Shown one piece after another: positions 8,665 through 19,787 of a stretch of DNA of 64,000 nt. How positions within the stretch are numbered: the first letter of the stretch is position 1; each line of letters starts with the position of its first letter. The notes beneath the pieces are model-generated. The model was not told the DNA's origin. It saw only the letters and a program-made list of their open reading frames with translations, and did no database searches. Source of the DNA: Oribacterium sinus. GTDB lineage: Bacteria > Bacillota > Clostridia > Lachnospirales > Lachnospiraceae. The stretch is taken from assembly GCF_014202695.1 (NCBI RefSeq), contig NZ_JACHHH010000003.1, positions 1-64,000 on the forward strand, written 5' to 3'. The translations under genes and the position numbers were made by a program.

Positions 8665-9046
8665 AGGGGGGCGCAATAAAGAACGAAATTTTCGTCAATA
8701 TAAGTCCGAATACGGATAGTCTTAGCCCGATATTTGCTGATAGCAAGCGAAGAGAAGGACTGTTGAAATTAATTGATTGGAGCGAATGATGCATATGGGT
8801 CTGTATGAGGAGCAATCTGAGCCCGTCAGTACTTACTGAAAGCGAGCAAAGCGAAGCTTGAAGTTAGTACTGCTACGAAGGCGAAGTTAGCGGGAGCGTG
8901 CCCTGAATACAGACCCATACTGCATCAGAGCACCTCTCGATATTGAATACAGCCCTTCCCTACGCAAAAATTAAGCTAGCGGGAGCGTACCCCGTATTCA
9001 GACCTATATTGCCGAAAATTGCTTTATTTTGATTTTTTGCAGCCAC
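8665..9046 (+). repeat. Structured intergenic repeat, outer copy A, split by a nested copy
   Basis: This copy lies between the convergent ric and selA genes. The left half (8665-8786) begins directly after the ric stop codon; the right half (8928-9046) ends 11 bases before the selA stop. The ends match: CAATATAAGTCCGAATACGG on the left complements GTATTCAGACCTATATTG on the right, and further out a TTTTCG block and a GC-rich tip also correspond. The left half contains the family core GTCTTAGCCCG, and the right half the core AGCTAGCGGGAGCGTACCCC. Between them sits a complete second copy. The interior of A is degenerate, consistent with an older element. Confidence 0.75.
8787..8927 (+). repeat. 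Structured intergenic repeat, inner copy B
   Basis: A complete 141-bp family member inside copy A. Outer stem: TATGGGTCTGTAT pairs with ATACAGACCCATA, extended by TGATGC/GCATCA across a bulge. Core: ATCTGAGCCCGTC, then hairpin CAGTACT...AGTACTG with an inner GC-rich part, then hairpin GCTA...TAGC (loop ending GGCGAAGT), then GGGAGCGTGCCC. Direction is plus. The outer stem sequence differs from the other copies but is still fully paired. Confidence 0.8.
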
Positions 9047-9057
9047 TTAATTTCATT

Positions 9058-10455
9058 CTAGTACAGAGCTTCCTGAAAAGCCTCTACAATTTCTTCCAGC
9101 TCTTCCTCCTGTATGGTTCTTAAATCCATCCAGTAATCATCTTCCCAGATTCTTCCGATAATCGGCGTTTTCCCCTTTCGCAGTCTGGCTTCCAGCTGGG
9201 AGACGGAAAGCTTTTCCGGATGATAAACCAAAGCATAGCTATCCATATAAGTATCCGGTAGAGAACCTCCTCCCACTTGGGCCTTGGAGGGCTGCAAAGA
9301 ATATTCTCCGGGGATAGATTCCTTTTGGAACAAATGAAGCAATGCCTCTCCCCGCTTTTTCACCACAGCTTGCTCTTCCGACAGCATACGAAGTACCGGA
9401 ATTCTTTCTTCAATTCCCTCCTCCTTCAGATATTCTAAAAAGCATAGCTCCAAGGCGGTAATGGTAAGCTTATCTACCCGAAGGGCTCTGGTAAGAGGAT
9501 TTTTCTTCATTTGATCAATATATTCTTTTTTTCCGATAATAATTCCGGCCTGAGGGCCTCCCAAAAGCTTGTCTCCACTGAAACAAACCACATCCACACC
9601 GGCTTCGATGGCTTCCTGTACCGTAGGTTCATGGGGAAGTCCGTATTTTTCCAAAGGAAGAAGCACGCCGGAGCCTAAATCTTCAACAATAGGAATTCCG
9701 GTTTCCAAAGAAAGAGGCTTTAATTCTCTGGCCTCTACAGATTCCGTGAAACCGCAGATTTTGTAATTGCTGGTATGCACCTTTAAGAAGGCCTTGGTGT
9801 TTTCATTTACAACTTCCACATAATCCCGATAATGAGTCTTATTGGTAGTTCCCACTTCCCGCATCTCCGCCCCGGAAGCGGCACAAACATCGGGAATACG
9901 GAATTTTCCGCCAATTTCCACCAGCTCTCCTCGAGATACCACAACCTCTCCTCCCTTGGCCAGGGTAGAGAGAATCAATAAAACCGCCGAAGCATTGTTA
10001 TTGACTACCATAGCATCCTCTGCGCCGGTGATTTTGCAAATGCTGTCCTTAATATGACTGTAGCGCTCCCCCCGCTCTCCCTTTTCCAAGTCATATTCCA
10101 GGTTGGAGTAGGAAGAAAGCATCTTGGCGAGCTCCTGTCCGATTTTCGGAGAAAGCAAAGCACGACCAAGGTTGGTATGTAAAATGGTGCCTGTGGCATT
10201 AATCACCTTCTTTAACTTCGGCTTTACATCGCCCTCGATACGCTCCGTAATCCGACTGTAAAGAGAAGAAAAGGCCTGTTCTATCCGACTTTCCTCTTCT
10301 TCCTCCCGAACGCATTTTCGGAGATTTTCCACCTCAAGCCTTACGCAGTCCGTAACATAGGATAAACCGTAATCCTGAATAAAAGAGAGAATCTGCTCCT
10401 CCTCCAATATGTTGTCAATTTTGGGAATTCTTCTAAAAAATGCATTTCTATCCAT
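9058..10455 (-). CDS. selA: L-seryl-tRNA(Sec) selenium transferase
   Basis: A 465-residue PLP enzyme that converts seryl-tRNA(Sec) to selenocysteinyl-tRNA(Sec) using selenophosphate. The N-terminal tRNA-binding domain (residues 1-80), the motif INATGTILHTNLGRALLS near 85-102, and the PLP-lysine segment CFSGDKLLGGPQAG near 290-305 are clear. Length is typical. It implies selenoprotein synthesis in this organism, but selB, selD and tRNA-Sec are not in the window, nor did I find an in-frame UGA gene here. A TACAAT -10 with upstream TGA (10500-10508) lies about 45 bases before the ATG, so it is probably transcribed alone or leads its own unit. Confidence 0.95.
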   Translation of the reverse strand: MDRNAFFRRIPKIDNILEEEQILSFIQDYGLSYVTDCVRLEVENLRKCVREEEEESRIEQAFSSLYSRITERIEGDVKPKLKKVINATGTILHTNLGRALLSPKIGQELAKMLSSYSNLEYDLEKGERGERYSHIKDSICKITGAEDAMVVNNNASAVLLILSTLAKGGEVVVSRGELVEIGGKFRIPDVCAASGAEMREVGTTNKTHYRDYVEVVNENTKAFLKVHTSNYKICGFTESVEARELKPLSLETGIPIVEDLGSGVLLPLEKYGLPHEPTVQEAIEAGVDVVCFSGDKLLGGPQAGIIIGKKEYIDQMKKNPLTRALRVDKLTITALELCFLEYLKEEGIEERIPVLRMLSEEQAVVKKRGEALLHLFQKESIPGEYSLQPSKAQVGGGSLPDTYMDSYALVYHPEKLSVSQLEARLRKGKTPIIGRIWEDDYWMDLRTIQEEELEEIVEAFQEALY

Positions 10456-10499
10456 GGTCTTCTTCCTTTTCTCTTGTGTTTATACTTTCTTTAGAATCC

Positions 10500-10508
10500 A
10501 TTGTATCA
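10500..10508 (-). promoter_or_regulatory. Extended -10 promoter candidate for selA
   Basis: TGATACAAT on the minus strand forms an extended -10 (TGn-TACAAT). I see no good -35 hexamer. The start point would be near 10493, giving a leader of about 38 bases. Confidence 0.5.
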
Positions 10509-10573
10509 TAAATTCACTAAAGGATAGCTACATTGAATGAAAAACTCCGGGATTTCCATCCAAATTTTATGTA

Positions 10574-10636
10574 TAAAAAAAGAGCTTAGAAGAAATGCTT
10601 TAAAGGAGTATCTCCCAAGCCTTCATTCTAAGCTCT
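10574..10636 (-). terminator. ATP synthase operon terminator
   Basis: A long interrupted hairpin (AGAGCTTAGAA / TTCTAAGCTCT outer stem with an inner GGAG/CTCC stem) followed on the minus strand by seven T residues. It lies 110 bases after atpC. Confidence 0.85.
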
Positions 10637-10689
10637 AAATTTGCTACGATTCTTTATAAAAATTGCTTTTATAAAGTCTTGTTATAACA

Positions 10690-10753
10690 AAATATCATTT
10701 TTATAAAATATCGTTTTTACAAAATATCGTTTTTATAAAATAGTATTTTTATA
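10690..10753. repeat. Four tandem 16-bp A/T repeats at the atpC 3' end
   Basis: Four consecutive 16-bp units of the form AAATATCGTTTTTATA (10690-10705, 10706-10721, 10722-10737, 10738-10753) with one to three changes each. The last unit contains the atpC stop codon. More degenerate TTTTATAA pieces continue to about 10660. Probably replication slippage. Confidence 0.8.
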
Positions 10754-11165
10754 AGCTGCTGTTTTTTCCTGCTGTTTGTAAACGGATAAGCGCACGATAA
10801 AGCTTTGCCTGATTCCGAAGTCTTTGTTCTTCGGAAAGCTTTTCATCCTGAATCTTCTTCTCAGCTCGCTCCTTGGCTCTCTCAGCACGATCAACATCGA
10901 TTTCCTCGCTCCACTCAAAGGTGGTGGGAATCAATCGACAATGGTTGTCCATCATGGAAAGCATTCCTCCGATACAGGCTGCCTTTCTCTCGCTACCATC
11001 CTTCATAATCACTTTGGCTGTACCCATACCTACCGCTGTGCAGTAATTGATATGGTGAGCCATGATAGCCAGGTCTCCTGTAATGGTTCTTAAGCTGACA
11101 CGTTCTACTTCATCGTCAAATTTTTGCCCATCCATAGAAACAATCTCTAAATGGAAGTTTGCCAT
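10749..11165 (-). CDS. atpC: ATP synthase epsilon subunit
   Basis: 138 residues: N-terminal beta-sandwich (GDLAIMAHH corresponds to the usual GxxGxLxxH segment; MLSMMDNHCRLIP is the family's later strand pair) and a C-terminal helical hairpin (about 90-138), which in homologues regulates the F1 motor. It is the last gene of the ATP synthase operon, 12 bases after atpD. GGAGGG precedes ATG. The stop codon lies in a 16-bp tandem repeat. Confidence 0.95.
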   Translation of the reverse strand: MANFHLEIVSMDGQKFDDEVERVSLRTITGDLAIMAHHINYCTAVGMGTAKVIMKDGSERKAACIGGMLSMMDNHCRLIPTTFEWSEEIDVDRAERAKERAEKKIQDEKLSEEQRLRNQAKLYRALIRLQTAGKNSSL

Positions 11166-11177
11166 AAAGGTCCCTCC

Positions 11178-12587
<1,410 letters not shown>

Positions 12588-12592
12588 CTACA

Positions 12593-13456
12593 CTACAACT
12601 CTTCCGCACCGGCAACGATTTCCGTGATTTCCTGGGTAATACTTGCCTGTCTTGCTCTATTGTAGAATAGACTTAATTTATCAATCATCTCTCCGGCATT
12701 ATCTGTAGCTGCCTCCATAGCTGTTCTTCTTGCTGCCAGCTCACTGGCAACAGAAGTACAAATTCCGCTATAGACCAGCCCTGCAAGATATTCCGGTACT
12801 ATCGCATTAAAAACATCTTCTCCACTTGGCTCGTAGAGAATCAGGTTACGAATCTTCTTCGCTTCTTCTTCGCTTTCCTCTTTAAAATCAGACAAGGGCA
12901 AGAGAGAAATAGCTCCCGCCTTCTGGCTCATCATGGACACAAAATCCGTATAGATCAATGCCACATGGCCGAATTCCTGATTTTTATAGGCTTCACAGAT
13001 TTTCTGGGCAATGCTGTAAGAGTCGGAAATTCCAACCTCTCCAACATGAGTATAGCTGTCATTAAACAACTCATACTTCTTCTGCCGTCCATACTCTAAG
13101 GCTTTCTTTCCTAATGGGAACAAAGCAAATTCCTTGCCCTTGATTTCTTCCTCCAGGGTACGGAAAAGATTGGCATTATAGCCTCCCGCCATACCACGGT
13201 CTCCCGCAATCAATACATAGCACCACTTTTCGGAGCTGTTTTTCTTGGTGTAGGGAGAAGAAAAATCTGTATTTCCATTGGCAATTTCAGAAAGAGTTTT
13301 CTTTAAAGTCTGAAAATACGGTTTGGTATTCTCCGCCTTTTCCTTTGCCTTTCGAAGCTTAGAGGAAGCTACCAGCTCCATGGCCTTGGTAATCTGCATG
13401 GTATTCTGGATGCTTTTAATACGGAGTTTCACTGACTTCATATTTGCTGCAGCCAT
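12593..13456 (-). CDS. atpG: ATP synthase gamma subunit
   Basis: 287 residues forming the central rotor shaft. The N-terminal helix (KLRIKSIQNTMQITKAMELVASSKLRKA) and the C-terminal helix (ARRTAMEAATDNAGEMIDKLSLFYNRARQASITQEI) are the conserved coiled-coil pair, separated by the Rossmann-like middle domain (DRGMAGGYNANLF). Standard length; GAAGGAG precedes the ATG. Lies between atpA and atpD as in most bacteria. Confidence 0.97.
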   Translation of the reverse strand: MAAANMKSVKLRIKSIQNTMQITKAMELVASSKLRKAKEKAENTKPYFQTLKKTLSEIANGNTDFSSPYTKKNSSEKWCYVLIAGDRGMAGGYNANLFRTLEEEIKGKEFALFPLGKKALEYGRQKKYELFNDSYTHVGEVGISDSYSIAQKICEAYKNQEFGHVALIYTDFVSMMSQKAGAISLLPLSDFKEESEEEAKKIRNLILYEPSGEDVFNAIVPEYLAGLVYSGICTSVASELAARRTAMEAATDNAGEMIDKLSLFYNRARQASITQEITEIVAGAEEL

Positions 13457-13477
13457 GTTTTCTCCTTCTTCCTGGGT

Positions 13478-14998
13478 TTACAGTCTCTTTAAAAATTCCG
13501 CTGTAAAACGCTCTAAGCTAGCCTTAAGTTTCTTCTCTGTCTCTTCTTCCAGCTTACCGGTTTCTCTGATGGCATTCATTGCGCTCAGAGCCTCTGCATC
13601 GGCATCTAAGAAGTGATAAAGCTCTTCCTCATAGTGACGGATATCCTTAACCTCTACAGCAGTCAGGATTCCCTGAACTACCGCATAAAGGATTGCTACC
13701 TGCTTCTCAACGGCAACAGGCTCTCCCTTACCCTGCTTCAGTACCTCTACTATACGTTCACCCTGGGCAAGTCTCTGCTTGGTATCCTGGTCAAGGTCGG
13801 AACCGAACTGCGCGAAGGACTGTAACTCTCTATACTGAGAGTAAACCAGCTTCAAGGTTCCTGCTACCTTCTTCATGGCCTTAATCTGCGCATTTCCTCC
13901 TACACGGGATACGGAGATACCGGGGTTAACCGCCGGCATAATACCGCTGTGGAACAGCTCTGTCTCCAAGAAAATCTGTCCGTCTGTAATGGAAATAACG
14001 TTGGTAGGAATATATGCGGAAACGTCACCGGCCTGTGTCTCGATGATAGGAAGGGCTGTTAAGGATCCTCCTCCTAATTCAGGAGAGAGCTTTGCGGCTC
14101 TTTCCAGCAATCTGGAGTGTAAGTAGAATACGTCTCCGGGATATGCTTCTCTTCCTGGCGGTCTACGAATCAAAAGGGAGATTGCACGGTATGCCACCGC
14201 ATGCTTACTCAAATCATCATAGATGATAAGGACATGCTTTCCCTGATTCATAAAATACTCTCCCATAGCACATCCTGCATAAGGTGCGATGTACTGCAAG
14301 GGGCTCGGCTCGGAAGCAGTTGCCGCAACAACGATGGAGTAATCCATAGCACCGGCTTCCTTTAATTCATTTACCAATGCGGTAACAGTAGATCTCTTCT
14401 GTCCGATTGCCACATAGATACAGATAACATCCTTACCCTTTTGGTTAATGATGGTATCAATAGCAATGGTAGTTTTACCGGTCTGTCTGTCACCGATAAT
14501 CAACTCTCTTTGTCCTCTTCCGATAGGAATCATGGAGTCAATGGCCTTAATTCCTGTCTGCAAAGGCTCTTTAACCGGCTGTCTCTTGATGATGCCGGGT
14601 GCAGGGCTTTCCACTGCACGGAACTCTGTACTCTCGATGGGACCGATGCCGTCAATAGGCTGTCCAATCGCATTTACTACTCGTCCGATTAATTGTTCTC
14701 CTACAGGAACAGATACTACTCTACCTGTACGCTTTACGCTCTGCCCTTCTCTGATTCCTACGTCGGAACCGAAAAGTACCGCAGAAACACTTGTTTCTTC
14801 AAGGTTTTGAGCCATACCGAAAGTGCCGTCCTCGAACTCTAAAAGCTCTCCGGACATACAATTTGTCAGACCGGAAACTCGGGCAATACCGTCACCTACG
14901 GTGAGTACGGTGCCTGTTTCATTCTGAACAATGGCATTTTGGTAATATTTAATCTGGCTTCGAATGACCTCGGAAATTTTTTCTGGTTTTAATTCCAT
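13478..14998 (-). CDS. atpA: ATP synthase alpha subunit
   Basis: 506 residues. Non-catalytic nucleotide-binding subunit of F1 with the P-loop [13 protein letters not shown] near residues 169-181, the arginine-finger region ([14 protein letters not shown]) and the C-terminal helical domain. Six bases downstream of atpH's stop come its ATG context; an AAAAGGATGG ribosome site is about 9 bases upstream. Standard length with no oddities. Confidence 0.98.
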   Translation of the reverse strand: MELKPEKISEVIRSQIKYYQNAIVQNETGTVLTVGDGIARVSGLTNCMSGELLEFEDGTFGMAQNLEETSVSAVLFGSDVGIREGQSVKRTGRVVSVPVGEQLIGRVVNAIGQPIDGIGPIESTEFRAVESPAPGIIKRQPVKEPLQTGIKAIDSMIPIGRGQRELIIGDRQTGKTTIAIDTIINQKGKDVICIYVAIGQKRSTVTALVNELKEAGAMDYSIVVAATASEPSPLQYIAPYAGCAMGEYFMNQGKHVLIIYDDLSKHAVAYRAISLLIRRPPGREAYPGDVFYLHSRLLERAAKLSPELGGGSLTALPIIETQAGDVSAYIPTNVISITDGQIFLETELFHSGIMPAVNPGISVSRVGGNAQIKAMKKVAGTLKLVYSQYRELQSFAQFGSDLDQDTKQRLAQGERIVEVLKQGKGEPVAVEKQVAILYAVVQGILTAVEVKDIRHYEEELYHFLDADAEALSAMNAIRETGKLEEETEKKLKASLERFTAEFLKRL

Positions 14999-15014
14999 TC
15001 TATGCCCATCCTTT

Positions 15015-15554
15015 TTACAAGACTACTTCATTAACAGTTTTACGAATCTCTTTCAATCGAGCAGAAACCGTACCGTCTAAGGTCTTTCCTGCTACTTCCA
15101 CCTTCAATCCGCCCAATACCTTGGGATCGATTTTTTCGGAGAGAATAATGGTTTTTGCACAAAGCTTTTGCAACTTTTCGATTAAAGCCGACTTTTGCTC
15201 CTCTTGTAAAGGCACCGCACTGGTGACCAGAGCTTCTGCAATCCTCTGATCTTCCTGATACAGTGCTTTGTAGGTCTTGTAGCTCTCTTTAAAGCCTCTT
15301 ACCAGACCCTTCTCCAAAAGCAGCTTCAAAAAATTCAATAAATAAGGCTGCAGTTCTGTTGCAAAGGCTTGATCCAAAAGAGACAATCTCTCCTTCTTGG
15401 GAATGGAAGGCTCTGCCAGAAGAGAATAATAATCCGGATTTTCCTCCAGAAGTGTTTTCACACAGCTCATCTCTTCTAAAATTTCTTTTTCCAGATGCTC
15501 TTCCTTGGCTAAGTCGTAAAGACTTTTCCCGTACAAGCTGGATGCCTTATTCAT
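15015..15554 (-). CDS. atpH: ATP synthase delta subunit
   Basis: 179 residues. Connects F1 alpha to the peripheral stalk. The N-terminal helical bundle ([16 protein letters not shown]) and the C-terminal segment ([31 protein letters not shown]) match the OSCP/delta family. Its ATG overlaps the atpF stop by a few bases, implying translational coupling. Confidence 0.95.
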   Translation of the reverse strand: MNKASSLYGKSLYDLAKEEHLEKEILEEMSCVKTLLEENPDYYSLLAEPSIPKKERLSLLDQAFATELQPYLLNFLKLLLEKGLVRGFKESYKTYKALYQEDQRIAEALVTSAVPLQEEQKSALIEKLQKLCAKTIILSEKIDPKVLGGLKVEVAGKTLDGTVSARLKEIRKTVNEVVL

Positions 15555-16054
15555 GATGCCTCCTCTACATTTTGTAAGAACTCATCAATTAAAGCTTTAT
15601 GCTCATCTTCGTGGATTTCCTTCTCCACAACTTTTCCTGCAATATCCATAGCAATGCTTCCGATTTCATCCTTTACCTCATTCAAGGCTTTCTTTCTCTC
15701 TAAACGGATATCCTCTTCTGCCTTTGCCTTAATAGAGCTTGCATGCTGTTCCGCCTCTTTAATCAATTCCTCGGCACGGAGGTTGGCATCCTTCTTCGCA
15801 TCCTCAATAATGCGGTTTGCCTCACCTCTAGCATCAGACATACTGCTTTCATATTCTGTCTTAACAGCCTCAGCTGCTTCTTTTGCTTTCTTTGCCTCTT
15901 GTATATCCTTATCTGCCGCTTCCTGTCTCTTCTTTAAAACCTCGTTAATGGGCTTAAAAAGAAAACGCTTAATGAGATATACCTGAATAAAAAGGTTCAA
16001 AATCTGGGCAATGAAGGTCCATGGAATGATGGTTACCAACTGTTGCGATTCCAT
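15551..16054 (-). CDS. atpF: ATP synthase b subunit
   Basis: 167 residues: one N-terminal membrane helix (about 8-28) followed by a long, highly charged helix (about 35-165, Ala/Glu/Lys-rich), the peripheral stalk. Only one b gene is present, so a homodimer is expected. AAAGGAG precedes ATG. It overlaps atpH. Confidence 0.96.
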   Translation of the reverse strand: MESQQLVTIIPWTFIAQILNLFIQVYLIKRFLFKPINEVLKKRQEAADKDIQEAKKAKEAAEAVKTEYESSMSDARGEANRIIEDAKKDANLRAEELIKEAEQHASSIKAKAEEDIRLERKKALNEVKDEIGSIAMDIAGKVVEKEIHEDEHKALIDEFLQNVEEAS

Positions 16055-16091
16055 ACTTTTCTCCTTTCTTCGCTTTGCTTCGTAATTGTTC

Positions 16092-16385
<294 letters not shown>

Positions 16386-16399
16386 CTAAATTAATTTGT

Positions 16400-17161
16400 T
16401 TATCCTTCTGCTGCGTTGGCGATATACATGATCGTCAACATGGTAAAAATAAATGCCTGCATGGCACTGGAAAACCAGTCAAAATAAAATCCTACGATAG
16501 CGGGCAGACCCACTGCAAAAATAGGAATGTTTGATAGAAAATCTCCTACAACACCGGGAATCAATCCCAAAACTGCGGAAGAGGCAATGGTCAATGATGC
16601 ATAAATCAAACCACTGATAACCACTCCTGACAAAATGTTACCGAAATGACGACATGCCATACTAATGGGGGTAGCCACATCCGAAAGGATGTTAAACGGC
16701 GTCATAACCGGAATGGGCTGGGTAAATCCCTTCAAAAATCCAATAACTCCACCTGCCTTAATCTTGTTGGCAATGATGATTACGTAAACCGTAAGTGCCC
16801 AGGCTGCCTCTGTGGACAGATCTGCGGTAGGGCTTCGTAATCCGGTCAAACTGATTAAGTTGGAAACGATACTGGTGCCAAAAAGGGCTGCCACAAAAGG
16901 AATCATCTTATCAAACTTGGTTCCTCCCGTATTACTGCGCACTAAGTTGTTGGCACTTTCTACAATCAGCTCTGCAATGGCTTGTCGTTTACTAATATTT
17001 TCCACCCGCAGATTTCGGGTAAGGAAGATACATAGTCCGGTGATAATCGCCATAACTATCCAGCTGACCACTAGGGTTTCCGAAAGCAGAAAATCTCCTA
17101 GGAAAGGAATTCCTGTAGGAATTTTAAGGAATATTTTTGCTCCAGAAATATCAAAATTCAT
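16400..17161 (-). CDS. atpB: ATP synthase a subunit
   Basis: 253 residues, five to six membrane helices. The essential Arg lies in the segment SMACRHFGNILSGVVI near residues 165-180, equivalent to the usual RLFGN motif. It forms the two half-channels for ion passage next to the c ring. AGGAGGTG lies 11 bases before the ATG. It follows the atpI-like gene by 3 bases. Confidence 0.96.
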   Translation of the reverse strand: MNFDISGAKIFLKIPTGIPFLGDFLLSETLVVSWIVMAIITGLCIFLTRNLRVENISKRQAIAELIVESANNLVRSNTGGTKFDKMIPFVAALFGTSIVSNLISLTGLRSPTADLSTEAAWALTVYVIIIANKIKAGGVIGFLKGFTQPIPVMTPFNILSDVATPISMACRHFGNILSGVVISGLIYASLTIASSAVLGLIPGVVGDFLSNIPIFAVGLPAIVGFYFDWFSSAMQAFIFTMLTIMYIANAAEG

Positions 17162-17164
17162 ACT

Positions 17165-17596
17165 CTAGTTTTCACCTCCTTGTGTTTTCGTATTCTTTTT
17201 CCAGTCGAGAACCCCTCGTATTCTCAGAAATGCTCCCGGAAAAAGTAAGGGAACAATACCCGCTACGGCGTTAAAAATGGGAGCGATTAGCGCTATCACA
17301 ATCCAAATCAACTGTAGCATGGTACGGTTTCGGTAAGATGCTCTCATCTTCTGGTAAGCATCCTCCTGATTTTCCGTGTTGACAATCTCCTGAACAGTAA
17401 TCCCCATGAGATAAAAATTCATTACTGCCACAAAGCTTCCCAATACGGCGGAAAGAATCACCTTATAATCAAAGCTGACTATTTCCGGTTTTGCTATATG
17501 AAGAAAGAAAAAACAGATTAGCAGCACAAGGCAAGCTATTCCGCACTGCACAGCAATCTGCACAGTTTCTTTTTTCACAGTAGATTGTACCTTCAT
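17165..17596 (-). CDS. atpI: ATP synthase subunit I (AtpI-like assembly factor)
   Basis: 143 residues with four predicted membrane helices and the family pattern (SAVLGSFVAVMNFYLMG in the second hairpin). Members help assemble the c ring or support Mg2+ supply. Weak sequence conservation is usual for the family; position between atpZ and atpB supports the call. The last bases nearly touch the atpB start. Confidence 0.82.
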   Translation of the reverse strand: MKVQSTVKKETVQIAVQCGIACLVLLICFFFLHIAKPEIVSFDYKVILSAVLGSFVAVMNFYLMGITVQEIVNTENQEDAYQKMRASYRNRTMLQLIWIVIALIAPIFNAVAGIVPLLFPGAFLRIRGVLDWKKNTKTQGGEN

Positions 17597-17638
17597 TTTT
17601 CTTATCCTTTCTAATGTAAAAGCTAAAGTCGGAGCTTC

Positions 17639-17899
17639 CTAACGATGTTGGTTAAAAGCTCTATCCTTTGTTTCTTGCTTCTTCTCCTTCTCGGAAACAG
17701 ACAGATAAAACTTATAGGCTGTCATAAAGGAAGCCGCAAGACCGAAGAAAAATGCAGGCAGGTATATCCAGTAAGAAAGGTGAAAGTGCTCTCTTAATTG
17801 ATATGCCACAAATAAGCATAATAAAAGCGGCATTGCAAGGGATAATCCAAACTGACTCAGAATCGTTAGATTTCTGAATGCCTTTGACCATTCCTTCAT
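17639..17899 (-). CDS. atpZ: AtpZ/AtpI-type small membrane protein
   Basis: 86 residues with two membrane helices (about 18-35 and 44-66) and the motif YLPAFFFGLAASFMTAYK, typical of the short AtpZ family (ATPase gene 1). It is the first gene of the operon with GGAGGAG 6 bases before ATG. Proposed roles are Mg2+/Ca2+ transport or assembly support for F0. Confidence 0.82.
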   Translation of the reverse strand: MKEWSKAFRNLTILSQFGLSLAMPLLLCLFVAYQLREHFHLSYWIYLPAFFFGLAASFMTAYKFYLSVSEKEKKQETKDRAFNQHR

Positions 17900-17964
17900 G
17901 CCGCTCTCCTCCTTGATTGCTCACTTACGAGATAATTCCCGTTGCCATTTTCCATATAAAGAGG

Positions 17965-17993
17965 ATTCTACACTAGCCCTGAGAAATAGACAA
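17965..17993 (-). promoter_or_regulatory. ATP synthase operon promoter
   Basis: Minus-strand TTGTCT (17988-17993), 17-base spacer, TAGAAT (17965-17970), giving a start near 17958 and a leader of about 60 bases before atpZ. Confidence 0.7.
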
Positions 17994-18272
17994 TATTGTT
18001 AAGAAAAAAACTTTTACAATTTCTTTCAAAGCAAAAGCAAATTTTATGGTAGTTCTTTTTTACTTTTAGTACTTTTTACTGTAATTTTCTTTCTTATTTT
18101 GTCTTTTCGGGACAGTTCCCTTTTTATGAAAATTTTCACAACAGATACTTTATCGACTACTTTTGTAAGTTTTAAAAGAGTTTTATGAAAATTTTTATTC
18201 AGTTTATTTCTTTATGCTTATGAAATACTCTTTTCTGCCATATCCTGATGATGATAAAGATATCTTTTGCAT
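17994..18272. other. AT-rich gap between ATP synthase and Rnf operons
   Basis: No coding frame of note. The sequence is strongly T-rich on the plus strand with repeated TTTTATGAAAATTTT pieces (near 18124 and 18182). A short partly complementary GGGACAG/CTGTCC-like piece near 18108 is not convincing as a hairpin. I see no clear rnf terminator. Confidence 0.5.
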
Positions 18273-19160
18273 TTAGCCTGCGGAAACGGGAGCTTCCTTA
18301 GCCTCTTCCTTCTTTTCCTGTACGGGAGCTTCCTTTGCTTCTACCTTCTTCACCCTTTTACCGGTAATGGCGGAAGTGGGACACTTCTGGGCACAAATAC
18401 CGCAATCGGTACATTTTTCATTCATCACCGCCAAATCATTCAGGACATGAATGGCATCGAAGGGGCAATTCTTTTCACAAATTCCACAGGCAATACAGCC
18501 GATGGAACAGCTATCCTTTACCGCCTTGCCCTTTAAGAGATTCTTACAGGAAACAATGTGTTTCTTCTTATAAGGAACAAAGGAAATCAACGCCTTGGGG
18601 CAAGCTTTAATACAAGCACCGCAGGCTGTACACTTCTCCTTATCCACAATGGCAACACCATCCACCACATGAATAGCATCAAAGGCACAGACCTTTACGC
18701 AGGAGCCATAGCCACAGCAAGAGTATGGGCAGGACTTTTCCGTTCCTCCCGGAACCACCGCCAAGTCATTGCAATCGGCAATACCTGTATAGCTGGCAAT
18801 CTGCTTTGTCTTGGAGCAGGATCCCTGGCAGTGTACATGGGCAACCTTTTTTTCCTGGTCCATGGACACCTCTCCGGTGCCAAGAATTTGCGCAATCTTC
18901 TCCGCTACGGGACTTCCTCCTACCGGACACTGTGTTACAGGAGCCTCTCCCAATGCCATAGCCTTAGCACAGCCGTCACAGCCGGGGAATCCGCAGGCAC
19001 CGCAGTTGTTTCCCGGAAGTGCCGCACGAATCTTCGCCTCTGTTTCATCCACCTCCACCTTGAATTTCTCGGAGGCCACTCCTAAAAATACGCCCAAAAT
19101 CAAACCTGTTGCACCCACTAAACCGGCGGCAACCAGGACCAATGTTGTCATTAGACTCAT
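18273..19160 (-). CDS. rnfB: Rnf complex subunit RnfB (ferredoxin-type iron-sulfur protein)
   Basis: 295 residues: N-terminal membrane helix (about 5-25), a [4Fe-4S] domain with CGACGFPGCDGCAKAM, then several Cys clusters including CPYSCCGYGSCVKVC, two CxxCxxCxxxCP ferredoxin motifs and a last pair (CxxCGICxxxCP). It is the likely entry point for electrons from reduced ferredoxin. The C-terminal tail is Lys/Glu/Ala-rich and low-complexity. ATG at 19160 has AAGGAGG 7 bases upstream. Last gene of the rnfCDGEAB operon, as in Acetobacterium-type clusters. Confidence 0.96.
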   Translation of the reverse strand: MSLMTTLVLVAAGLVGATGLILGVFLGVASEKFKVEVDETEAKIRAALPGNNCGACGFPGCDGCAKAMALGEAPVTQCPVGGSPVAEKIAQILGTGEVSMDQEKKVAHVHCQGSCSKTKQIASYTGIADCNDLAVVPGGTEKSCPYSCCGYGSCVKVCAFDAIHVVDGVAIVDKEKCTACGACIKACPKALISFVPYKKKHIVSCKNLLKGKAVKDSCSIGCIACGICEKNCPFDAIHVLNDLAVMNEKCTDCGICAQKCPTSAITGKRVKKVEAKEAPVQEKKEEAKEAPVSAG

Positions 19161-19172
19161 ACTCAATCCTCC

Positions 19173-19787
19173 TTAAATCAATCCGCCAAAGCCGAAGAAT
19201 GCAATCGCCATAAGGGCTGCGGTAACCAGGACAATGGGAGACCCCTGGAAAGAACGGGGAATTCTATCATTTCCTTCAATGATATTCTCCCGGATTCCCG
19301 CCATCAGCAATAATGCTAAAGCAAAACCTACGGAAATTCCCAGTCCGTAAACTAAGCTCTGGGCAAAATTATAGCCATAAGAAACATTATTCAAGGCCAC
19401 ACCCAATACCGCACAGTTTGTGGTAATCAGAGGAAGGTATACTCCCAAAGACTCATAAAGAGAAGGTACATTCTTCTTTAAGAACATCTCTACAAACTGT
19501 ACCAGCGCCGCAATAACCAGGATGAACACAATGGTATTCAGATACTCCAGACCATCCGTTAGCCCCAAAGCTTTGCAAAGGGGGCTGGAAGCCGCCAAGA
19601 AGGCAACATAGATGCCATGGGTAATTACAGAGGCAATCACGATAACGAAGATTACCGCTCCTCCCATACCCTTGGAGGACTCTGTCTTCTTAGACACACC
19701 AAGGAAGGGACAGATTCCCAAGAATTGGGAAAGCACTACGTTACTAACCAGGGAATACTTAATGGCAATCAATAGCAAATCAATCAT
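19173..19787 (-). CDS. rnfA: Rnf complex subunit RnfA
   Basis: 204 residues, six membrane helices, with the signature SQFLGICPFLGVSKK near residues 20-34 and TNCAVLGVAL near 112. Together with RnfE it holds an intramembrane Fe-S centre in solved homologues. The start overlaps the rnfE stop (ATGA-type), AAGGAGG upstream. Confidence 0.96.
   Translation of the reverse strand: MIDLLLIAIKYSLVSNVVLSQFLGICPFLGVSKKTESSKGMGGAVIFVIVIASVITHGIYVAFLAASSPLCKALGLTDGLEYLNTIVFILVIAALVQFVEMFLKKNVPSLYESLGVYLPLITTNCAVLGVALNNVSYGYNFAQSLVYGLGISVGFALALLLMAGIRENIIEGNDRIPRSFQGSPIVLVTAALMAIAFFGFGGLI

Noticed and set aside
8618-8815. 65-codon minus-strand frame across the repeat region after ric
   Set aside because: It spans the ric 3' end and the structured repeat, has no start signal, and its product resembles nothing.
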